Positions 1 to 5,090 of a DNA stretch of 5,090 nt are shown here, in pieces (the stretch's first letter is position 1; each line of letters begins with the position of its first letter). The stretch is from contig JAATFJ010000168.1 of NCBI GenBank assembly GCA_015655255.1, positions 1-5,090 of the forward strand, read 5' to 3'. Source of the DNA: Actinomycetales bacterium. GTDB taxonomy: Bacteria; Actinomycetota; Actinomycetes; Actinomycetales; Microbacteriaceae. The notes beneath the pieces are model-generated. The model worked only from the letters and a program-made list of their open reading frames with translations. It was not told the DNA's origin and searched no databases. A program made the translations under genes and the position numbers.

Positions 1-104
1 CGCTCGTCGAACTGCTCGTCATGGTGGCGCTGACGATGCTCGTCCCGCGGTGGGTCACGGACGCTGCGCCATCGGCGCGGAACCGACGTACGATGGACGG
101 ATGA
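1..104 (+). CDS. C-terminal end of a membrane protein, possibly an arsenite/bile-acid-symporter-like permease (5' partial)
   Basis: The reading frame that begins at base 3 is open from the left edge to a TGA at 102-104 and gives about 33 residues. They start with a hydrophobic helix (LVELLVMVALTMLVPRW) and end in a short polar, Arg-rich tail, as expected for the last membrane segment and cytoplasmic tail of an integral membrane protein. The LVEL...VPR pattern resembles, from memory, the last helix of actinobacterial 'arsenic resistance protein' permeases of the bile acid:sodium symporter superfamily. With one helix visible this family call is only an inference, and any other multi-pass transporter is possible. 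The stop codon overlaps the start of the next small gene (ATGA), so the two are probably co-transcribed and translationally coupled. The start and most of the gene lie outside the window. Confidence 0.55.
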   Translation, partial: LVELLVMVALTMLVPRWVTDAAPSARNRRTMDG

Positions 105-226
105 GCACCCCACACGACACTGCGCAGAAGCCTGTCGAACTCCTCGCTCCCGCCGGTCTCAACCTCCTCGGAGACCAGAACGCGGGATCCTGCTGCGGCG
201 GATCCTGCGCCCTACCCACCGAGTGA
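101..226 (+). CDS. 41-aa Cys-rich microprotein, translationally coupled to the upstream membrane gene
   Basis: ATG at 101-103 overlaps the upstream TGA at 102-104 (ATGA), the usual arrangement for translational coupling. The ORF ends at TGA 224-226. The protein has a polar start (MSTPHDTAQK), a middle rich in Leu, Ala and Pro (residues 11-23), and a C-terminal tail AGSCCGGSCALPTE with Cys at 31, 32 and 36. There is no signal peptide or membrane helix. A C-C-x3-C cluster in a very short protein suggests binding of a soft metal or metalloid, or a redox or thiol role. If the upstream permease is an arsenite exporter, a metalloid-binding accessory role would be attractive, but this is speculation. 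I do not recognise a named family. A modified-peptide precursor is an alternative, although no maturation enzyme is in view. There is little independent Shine-Dalgarno signal, which fits expression by coupling. The gene is followed by a strong hairpin. Confidence 0.6.
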   Translation: MSTPHDTAQKPVELLAPAGLNLLGDQNAGSCCGGSCALPTE

Positions 227-232
227 CCCCGC

Positions 233-267
233 GCGGACGCCGTCCGGTCAGTGACCGGGGTGTCCGC
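233..267. terminator. Strong hairpin at a convergent gene junction, probable bidirectional terminator
   Basis: The outer arm 233-241 (GCGGACGCC) pairs with 259-267 over 9 bp, including one G-T wobble. After a 2-base bulge (242-243), the inner arms 244-250 (CCGGTCA) and 252-258 (TGACCGG) are perfect inverted copies around one central base. The real loop would open to 3-5 nt. It sits 7 bases after the stop of the small + strand gene and covers the stop codon of the - strand transporter (248-250), so it could end transcripts from both sides. Neither side has a T-tract, which is common for terminators in high-GC actinomycetes, so termination is inferred from position and stem strength. Confidence 0.6.
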
Positions 268-1714
268 TCTCGCCGAGGTCATCGTCTGGTTTGCGGATGA
301 GCGGGCTCAGCGCCACGGCGATGAGCGAGATGATCGCACCGATGAGGAACGCGGTGCGCGCGCCGGGCGCTCCCGCGGCTGCCGCATCCAGCCCCTCGCT
401 CTGTCCCGTACGCAGGCTCGACGAGTACACCATCATGAGGATGGCCACGCCCGCAGCGCCCGCGACCTGCTGCGCGGTGTTGAGGATCGCGGAACCGTGC
501 GAGTACAGCGAGCGCTCCAGCGAACCCAGCGAGGCGGAGAACAGCGGGGTGAAGGACATCGCGAGCCCCAGCGACATGACGATCTGGGCGATCATGAGCA
601 GCCACCACGGGGTGTGCTCGCCCACCGTCGAGTAGAAGAACAGCGCGATCGAGACCATGATCGTCCCCGGGATGAGGAGCGGACGCGTTCCTCGCGCATC
701 GTAGACACGGCCCATCACGGGGCCGAGCACGCCCATGAGTACGGAACCGGGGAGCAGGATGAGCCCGGATTCGAGCGTTTCCAGCCCTGCGACGTTCTGC
801 AGATACTGCGGCAGGAGCGTGAGCGTGCCGAACATCGACAGCGCGAGGATCGACATGATGAGCACGGACAGCGTGAAGTTCGTCGAGCGGAAGGTGCGCA
901 GATCCAGCAGGGCGTCGTCGACGCGCTGCAGACGGAGCTGACGCCAGACGAACAGGGCCATCGACACGGCGCCGATCGCGAGGGAGATGATGCCTCCCGT
1001 CGCGCCCAGGCCTGCCTCGCCCTCTCCGCCGAACTGGCTGAGGCCGAAGACAATGCCGCCAAAGGCGATCGCGGAGAGCGGGATCGAGGCGATATCGAGG
1101 GGAACCTTCCTCGTCTCCCCGAGATTCGTCATCCACTTGGCGCCCGCGATGAGCGCGATGAGGGCGATGGGGAGGACGATGCCGAACAGCCAGCGCCAGC
1201 TGAGGATCTGCAGCACGGCGCCCGCGAGAGTCGGGCCGATCGCGGGGGCGAGGGAGATGACGAGGCCCACGCGGCCCATCATCCGGCCGCGGAGATGCGG
1301 CGGGACGACGTTCATCATCGTGGTCATGAGCAGCGGCATGAGGATGCCGGTGCCGGAGGCCTGAACGATGCGTCCGGCGAGCAGGACGACGAAGCCGGGG
1401 GCAACAAGGCAGATGAGTGTGCCGAGGGTGAACGCGCTCATGGCGGCGAGGAAGATCTGACGCGTTGTAAAGCGCTCCAGGAGGAAGCCTGTCGTGGGGA
1501 TGACGACCGCCATCGTCAGCATGAACGCACTCGTGAGCCACTGCCCGAGTTCGGGCGGGATGCCGAGGTCCGCGTTGAGATGCGGGATGGCGATGCCCAT
1601 CGTCGTCTCGTTGAGGATGGCGACGAAGGCGGCGGCGAGAAGCAGCCAGATCACGCGCATATCGGAGCGCGCGACCGTCTGGGCGCCGGTGGAGCCGGTT
1701 GAGGCGGCGGACAT
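248..1714 (-). CDS. MFS transporter, DHA2 (EmrB/QacA-like) drug:H+ antiporter family
   Basis: This gene encodes a 488-aa multi-pass inner-membrane protein, the usual length for 14-helix DHA2 drug/proton antiporters, which expel hydrophobic or cationic compounds using the proton gradient. Helix 1 (about residues 21-44) carries LNETTMGIAIP at 34-44, the position of the DHA2 'LDxTIVNVALP' motif. A motif-A-like loop is at 77-86 (FLLERFTTRQ). The antiporter motif C is clear at 155-165 (LAPAIGPTLAG). Hydrophobic segments continue to about residue 473, followed by a short acidic cytoplasmic tail. The start at 1714 (MSAASTG) was chosen because GAGGAG lies 4 bases upstream and because upstream in-frame codons give a non-membrane Arg-rich extension. 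The gene is divergent from the ABC exporter, sharing a spacer of about 100 bp, and convergent with the small gene at its 3' end. The substrate cannot be told from sequence. The family call is firm. Confidence 0.93.
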   Translation of the reverse strand: MSAASTGSTGAQTVARSDMRVIWLLLAAAFVAILNETTMGIAIPHLNADLGIPPELGQWLTSAFMLTMAVVIPTTGFLLERFTTRQIFLAAMSAFTLGTLICLVAPGFVVLLAGRIVQASGTGILMPLLMTTMMNVVPPHLRGRMMGRVGLVISLAPAIGPTLAGAVLQILSWRWLFGIVLPIALIALIAGAKWMTNLGETRKVPLDIASIPLSAIAFGGIVFGLSQFGGEGEAGLGATGGIISLAIGAVSMALFVWRQLRLQRVDDALLDLRTFRSTNFTLSVLIMSILALSMFGTLTLLPQYLQNVAGLETLESGLILLPGSVLMGVLGPVMGRVYDARGTRPLLIPGTIMVSIALFFYSTVGEHTPWWLLMIAQIVMSLGLAMSFTPLFSASLGSLERSLYSHGSAILNTAQQVAGAAGVAILMMVYSSSLRTGQSEGLDAAAAGAPGARTAFLIGAIISLIAVALSPLIRKPDDDLGESGHPGH

Positions 1715-1818
1715 GGATCTCCTCAGGAAGGAAAGGAAAAGGGAAGGGTCGCGAAAGCGGAAGACGTCACAGCCTAACCTCTGCCGGCGACATTTCATTC
1801 CCGCAGTACTCTGGCGGG
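1715..1818. promoter_or_regulatory. Divergent control region between the MFS and ABC exporter genes
   Basis: Both exporters must be transcribed outward from this spacer of about 104 bp. On the - strand TAGGCT (plus bases 1771-1776) is a candidate -10 box, with a weak ATGAAA -35-like hexamer 16 bases upstream of it. On the + strand no convincing -35/-10 pair is seen. TACTCT (1807-1812) lies 6 bases before the ABC ATG and could be the -10 box of a leaderless transcript, but it lacks a good -35. Other elements are a 24-base pure purine run (1725-1748), an imperfect palindrome AGACGTCA (1762-1769) and an inverted repeat abutting the ABC start (1799-1819). Promoter assignments are guesses by eye. 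Confidence 0.45.
1719..1724 (-). promoter_or_regulatory. Ribosome binding site of the MFS transporter
   Basis: Read on the - strand this is GAGGAG, a near-perfect Shine-Dalgarno sequence 4 bases before the ATG at 1712-1714. It decides the start: the longer open frame reaching to 1843 has no comparable site and would add 43 non-conserved-looking residues. Confidence 0.8.
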
Positions 1819-1819
1819 A
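1799..1819 (+). repeat. Inverted repeat abutting the ABC exporter start codon
   Basis: TCCCGC at 1799-1804 is the reverse complement of GCGGGA at 1814-1819, with a 9-base loop that contains the palindrome AGTACT. The right arm includes the only Shine-Dalgarno-like bases (GGCGGG) before the ATG at 1819 as well as its A. In RNA a hairpin here could mask the ribosome site; in DNA it could be a small operator. The stem is only 6 bp, so chance is possible. Confidence 0.35.
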
Positions 1820-3846
1820 TGAGCATGGGCGGGATGGGACCACGGGGCGGTTTTCGCGGCGTCGACGAGGCGGCGCAGAAGAAGCTCAACGCGCAGGCGC
1901 CGCAGATCCCCGGGCTCGGACGTCGCGTGGTCGCGCTGTTCCGGCCCTACCTCGGTCGTATCCTGCTCACCGGCATCCTCGTCGTCGTCGGCGCCGGCAT
2001 CGCCGTCATCCCGCCGCTCATCGTGCAGCGCATCTTCGACGATGCGCTCTTCCCCACGGCAGGCGGAGGGCCGGAGCTGGGGCTACTCACCCGGCTCGTA
2101 GTCGTCATGGTCGCGCTGTTCCTCCTCTCCGCCGCGCTCGGGGTCGGGCAGACCTGGCTCACCTCCACGGTCGGCAACAGCGTCACAGGGGACTTGCGCG
2201 TGCGCCTCTTCGAGCACCTGCAGGCGATGGAGCTCGGCTTCTTCACGCGCACGAAGACGGGTGTTATCCAATCGCGGCTGCAGAACGATGTCGGCGGGGT
2301 CTCCGGGGTCCTCACGAACACCGTCACGAGCATCCTCGGCAACGTCGTCACCGTCATCGCCTCGCTCGTCGCGATGATCCTCATCGATTGGCGGCTCACG
2401 CTCATCGCCGTCGTGCTGCTGCCGTTCCTCGTGCTCGTGCAGCGCAAGGTCGGGCAGGTGCGGGCGCGCATCGCGGGGGAGACGCAGGAGTCGCTCTCCG
2501 AGCTCACCTCCATCACGCAGGAGACCCTGAGCGTCTCCGGGATGCTGCTGTCCAAGGCCTTCAACCGGCAGCGGATGGAGTCAGAACGGTACCAGTGGGA
2601 GAACCGCAACCAGGTGCGGTTGCAGATCCGCCGGGCGATGAGCGGCCAGGGGTTCTTCGCCGTCGTTCAGGTCATCATGGCGAGCGTCCCCGCGATCATC
2701 TATCTCGTATCGGGGTACCTCATCGCGGGGGGAGCGGGCCTCATCACGGCGGGAACGGTTGTCGCGTTTACGACCGTGCAGGCCCGGCTGCTGCAGCCAC
2801 TTATGGGGCTCATGCGCGTCGCCCTCGACCTGCAGACCTCCGCGGCCCTGTTCGCCCGCATCTTCGAATACCTCGACCTCGTGCCGGAGATCCAGGACGC
2901 GCCCGATGCGATCGCCGTGACCGAGGCTCCGGGGCCGCGCGGGCGCATCGAGTTCCGCGATGTCGACTTCCGCTACCCGGATGCGTCCGCATCGGCGCGG
3001 CCGACGCTGCAGGGCGTCTCCTTTGTCGCCGCGCCGGGGCAGCACATCGCCTTCGTCGGGCCCTCCGGGGCGGGGAAGACGACCGTCCTCTACCTCGCGC
3101 CACGGCTCTACGAGACTCACGGTGGTGCCGTGCTCTTCGGCGGGGCGGATGTGCGCGCTCTCACTCAGGAGTCGATCATCGACGATGTGGGGATCGTCTC
3201 GCAGGAGACCTACCTCTTCCATGCGACGATCCGAGAGAACCTGCTCTACGCCAAGCCGGGGGCGAGCGAAGAGGAACTCATCGCGGCGTGTACCGCCGCG
3301 AACATCCACCACGTGATCGCGGGCTTCGAGGAGGGATACGACACGATCGTCGGCGAGCGCGGCTACCGGCTCTCCGGCGGGGAGAAGCAGCGCATCGCGA
3401 TCGCGCGTGTGCTGCTGAAGGATCCGCCCGTGCTGCTCCTCGATGAGGCGACGTCGGCGCTGGACACGGTGTCCGAGCGCGTCGTGCAGGAGGCGCTCGA
3501 CGCCGCAGCCAAGGGCCGGACGACGCTGACGATCGCACATCGTCTCTCCACCGTCGTGAGCGCGGACGTCATCCATGTGCTCGAAGCGGGGCAGATCGTC
3601 GAATCCGGCACACATGCCGAACTCCTCGCACAGGGCGGGCTCTACGCGGAACTCGCCGCGCAGCAGATCGCGGCGGCCCGCATCGACATCGCCGAGGAGC
3701 GGGCCGAGGGGGCGCTGTCCGCGCGCCGGGCCGATCGTGCGCCCGCTGATTCCGCGGGTGCCGATGCCGTCGCGGCGCTGACCGCCGCGGTCCCCCTCCT
3801 CGGCATGCCCCGCGCTGATGAGCGCGTTCACCCGGTTGATGGGTGA
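1819..3846 (+). CDS. ABC exporter half-transporter (ABCB/MsbA-LmrA type), fused membrane and ATPase domains
   Basis: This is a 675-aa protein expected to work as a dimer in the cytoplasmic membrane, exporting lipids, drugs or peptides by ATP hydrolysis. After a Gly/Met-rich leader (1-20), a six-helix type-1 exporter domain follows, with helices near 46-70, 91-112, 161-180, 183-200, 280-303 and 307-325. The ATPase domain runs from about 375 to 612: Walker A GPSGAGKTT (414-422, Lys420), Q-loop Gln462, signature LSGGEKQ (518-524), Walker B VLLLDE (538-543, catalytic Glu543), D-loop SALD (546-549) and switch His574. All catalytic residues are present, so it should be active. A tail of about 60 residues, rich in Ala, Arg and Asp, follows and looks unstructured. 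The start at 1819 (MSMGGMG) is chosen over an in-frame ATG at 1699 because the longer form overlaps the divergent gene. ATGs at 1825 and 1834 are also possible. The substrate is unknown. It may act in parallel with the divergent MFS pump. Confidence 0.95.
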   Translation: MSMGGMGPRGGFRGVDEAAQKKLNAQAPQIPGLGRRVVALFRPYLGRILLTGILVVVGAGIAVIPPLIVQRIFDDALFPTAGGGPELGLLTRLVVVMVALFLLSAALGVGQTWLTSTVGNSVTGDLRVRLFEHLQAMELGFFTRTKTGVIQSRLQNDVGGVSGVLTNTVTSILGNVVTVIASLVAMILIDWRLTLIAVVLLPFLVLVQRKVGQVRARIAGETQESLSELTSITQETLSVSGMLLSKAFNRQRMESERYQWENRNQVRLQIRRAMSGQGFFAVVQVIMASVPAIIYLVSGYLIAGGAGLITAGTVVAFTTVQARLLQPLMGLMRVALDLQTSAALFARIFEYLDLVPEIQDAPDAIAVTEAPGPRGRIEFRDVDFRYPDASASARPTLQGVSFVAAPGQHIAFVGPSGAGKTTVLYLAPRLYETHGGAVLFGGADVRALTQESIIDDVGIVSQETYLFHATIRENLLYAKPGASEEELIAACTAANIHHVIAGFEEGYDTIVGERGYRLSGGEKQRIAIARVLLKDPPVLLLDEATSALDTVSERVVQEALDAAAKGRTTLTIAHRLSTVVSADVIHVLEAGQIVESGTHAELLAQGGLYAELAAQQIAAARIDIAEERAEGALSARRADRAPADSAGADAVAALTAAVPLLGMPRADERVHPVDG

Positions 3847-3880
3847 GCGGCACGCTATTCGTGCAGATGCCAGAAGTGCG

Positions 3881-3954
3881 CGCAGAAGCAGATTGCGGGG
3901 GAAAGGGAGCGAGGGCGTCATGGTCCGCGTGGCCGAGCGCGATGCGCTTCTGCG
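3881..3954. repeat. 9-bp perfect inverted repeat with a 56-base spacer upstream of the integrase
   Basis: CGCAGAAGC (3881-3889) recurs as its reverse complement GCTTCTGCG (3946-3954). Outward, a G-T wobble and a C-G pair extend the arms to 11. The spacing is too long for a simple terminator. It could be a pair of protein-binding arms, part of an attachment region, or chance. Confidence 0.35.
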
Positions 3955-3980
3955 TGACAGCCGAGGTTCTGTAAACGCAT

Positions 3981-3999
3981 CTACCTCTCACGAGAGTAG
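3981..3999 (+). repeat. Small hairpin just before the integrase ribosome binding site
   Basis: CTA (3981-3983), a bulged C, then CTCT (3985-3988) pair with AGAG (3993-3996) and TAG (3997-3999) around the loop CACG. It ends where the GGAAGGTGG ribosome site begins, so it might affect access to it. It is A/T-containing and modest in strength, and a functional role is unproven. Confidence 0.3.
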
Positions 4000-4014
4000 G
4001 AAGGTGGGCCAGAG

Positions 4015-5090
4015 ATGGGCCACGAACAGCAGGCAAAGAACACCGAAGCAGCAGCGTTGCGGGCAGTAGTGTACGTCCGCATCAGCGACGAGCCCGAAGG
4101 CACCGAACGCGGGGTTGACCGACAGGAGGCCGATTGCCGCGCTTATGCCGCCGCGCACGGTTGGCAGGTCGTGGCGGTGTCCCGCGAGAACGACAGGTCG
4201 GCGTTCAAGCAGCGCACGATCACCCTGCCGTCGGGTGAGCGGGTGCGGCGGGTGGTGCGCCCGGAGTTCCTCGCCATGCTCAAACGCCTCACCGACGGGC
4301 ACGCACAGGTCATGGTCGCATACGACTTGGATCGCGCGGTGCGCGACCCCCGCGACTTGGAAGACCTGATCGACGTGAAGGTGCTTGGCGGGTTCGGGGT
4401 TCGCTCGGTGACTGGGTCGCTGCGGTTGAATACGGATTCTGATGTGGCGATGGTTCGTGTGTTGGTGGCGATGGCGAACAAGTCGTCGGCCGACACCGCC
4501 CGCCGTGTGGCGCGCGCGGCGAAGCAGCAGGCGATCGAGGGCACCTGGCACGGTGGCCGGGTGCCGTTTGGGTACCACCGGGCCGGGTCCGGTGCCCTCG
4601 TCATCGACCCCGATGCTGCCGGTCTGGTGCGGGAGGCCGTGCAGCGGGTGATGGCCGGTGAGTCGCTGTATCGGATTCGCACGGACTGGAACGAGCGCGG
4701 CATCCTCACCACGCATGGGTGCGCGTGGTCGGATAAGACGATCAAGATGGTGCTCCGCAGCCCTCGGTCAAAGGCGTCCGCGAGTACCGGCCGATCATGC
4801 CGGACGGCTCCCGCTCGAAGACCTCCCAGATGCAGGTCGAAGCGGTGTGGCCCGCGATTCTGGATGACGCCAGGCAGCAACTCGGTGACGTGTTCGACGC
4901 TCGGAAGAAGGCACGGAACTTCCACACCCCCGGCAGCGGGGTCGCGAAGCGCCTGTATCCGTTCTCAGGCCTGATCCGCTGCTCAGACTGCGGGCGGGCG
5001 ATGATCCACCGGGGCGGGGTGGATCAGGGCGTGCAGGCGGTGAGGGGCGGCTGGACTCGTTCGATCGGCGCAACCGAAGGCCAGAATCTC
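4015..5090 (+). pseudogene. Large serine recombinase (phage-type integrase), frameshifted and cut by the window edge
   Basis: This gene encodes a site-specific recombinase that would insert or excise a mobile element through a serine nucleophile. The resolvase domain has VYVRISDE (19-26, nucleophile Ser24, Arg22), DRQ (36-38) and AYDLDRAVR (102-110, active-site Arg107 and Arg110). The long helix linker (about 143-180) leads to GGRVPFGY (180-187), the hallmark of the recombinase domain, which runs to about residue 250. One base then appears to be missing at about 4761-4766. The original frame continues with Ser/Arg-rich nonsense to TGA 4972-4974. The other frame, open from 4737 to the window end, continues the family sequence with VKGVREYRP, EAVWPAILDDAR and LIRCSDCGRAM, whose CxxC (4980-4991) opens the zinc ribbon. 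The ribosome site GGAAGGTGG is 7 bases before ATG. If the shift is real, the protein is truncated to 319 residues, of which about 250 are genuine, and probably inactive. A sequencing error is the main alternative. Confidence 0.85.

Larger units (their letters stand above)
3847..4014. other. Non-coding gap between the ABC exporter and the integrase; likely element boundary
   Basis: I see no convincing gene in these 168 bases. They hold an inverted repeat (3881-3889 / 3946-3954), a weak GTGACA (-35-like) at 3954-3959 without a good -10, a small hairpin (3981-3999) and the integrase ribosome site GGAAGGTGG (3999-4007), which is 7 bases from ATG 4015. Integrases of this family usually sit next to their attachment site, so the chromosome-element junction is likely here or just inside the ABC 3' end. 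No core sequence can be fixed without the other end. Confidence 0.4.

Noticed and set aside
55..282. 75-aa open frame on the - strand opposite the Cys-rich microprotein
   Set aside because: It runs through the terminator-like hairpin and has no ribosome site. The + strand ORF is better supported by the ATGA overlap.
251..1702. 483-aa open frame on the + strand, antisense to the MFS gene
   Set aside because: Its product is dominated by Arg, Glu, Asp, His and Gly with no domain pattern. It is the high-GC shadow of the MFS gene, which has clear membrane helices and motifs.
1494..3446. 650-aa open frame on the + strand
   Set aside because: It is an Arg/His/Ala-rich translation in a frame overlapping the ABC exporter, whose own frame carries every ATPase motif.
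2581..3921. 446-aa open frame on the - strand, beginning in the gap before the integrase
   Set aside because: The first 25 or so residues lie in non-coding sequence and the rest is antisense to the ABC ATPase domain. Composition is Arg/Asp/Gly-rich with no recognisable domain or good ribosome site.
3847..4014. A tRNA gene or tRNA fragment as integration target
   Set aside because: No cloverleaf, T-loop consensus or CCA-end pattern can be found by eye in the gap.
3818..4069. 83-aa open frame on the + strand bridging the ABC end and integrase start
   Set aside because: It overlaps both real genes in another frame, has no ribosome site and is of low-complexity Arg/Ser composition.
4143..4925. 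260-aa open frame on the - strand opposite the integrase
   Set aside because: Antisense shadow with no family resemblance. The + strand carries resolvase catalytic motifs.
1..5090. CRISPR array, insertion sequence or defence cluster
   Set aside because: No regularly spaced repeats, no transposase with terminal repeats and no recognisable defence genes are present within the window.

Overview
The window is high-GC, with G/C-rich wobble positions, short intergenic gaps and Shine-Dalgarno-led starts. This points to an actinomycete, and the protein style suggests Microbacteriaceae (Microbacterium-like). The genus is an inference, because no rRNA or marker gene is present.

Layout from left to right. 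(1) Bases 1-104 hold the 3' end of a membrane-protein gene on the + strand. Its stop overlaps, as ATGA, the start of a 41-codon ORF (101-226) encoding a tiny protein with a C-terminal Cys-rich tail (CCGGSC). (2) A strong hairpin (233-267) lies in the convergent junction and covers the stop of the next gene. (3) On the - strand (248-1714) is a 488-aa DHA2-type major facilitator superfamily drug:H+ antiporter. (4) A roughly 100-bp divergent control region (1715-1818) separates it from (5) a 675-aa ABCB-type exporter half-transporter on the + strand (1819-3846), with an intact membrane domain and ATPase domain. (6) A non-coding gap of about 170 bp (3847-4014) carries a long-spaced inverted repeat and a small hairpin. 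(7) A large serine recombinase (integrase) gene starts at 4015 and runs off the right edge. One base appears to be missing near 4761-4766. The catalytic and recombinase domains are read in one frame, while the continuing C-terminal part, including the start of a zinc ribbon, is in the next frame.

The two exporters are divergently transcribed from one shared spacer and probably form a multidrug or toxic-compound efflux locus. No regulator gene is visible in the window. The integrase differs in codon choice from the efflux genes in places. It most likely marks the left end of an integrated element (prophage or integrative element) that extends to the right, with the chromosome-element junction somewhere between the end of the ABC gene and 4015.

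No complete undescribed system is visible. The two items most worth checking are the translationally coupled Cys-rich microprotein at the left edge and the frameshifted integrase with its flanking repeats at the right edge.
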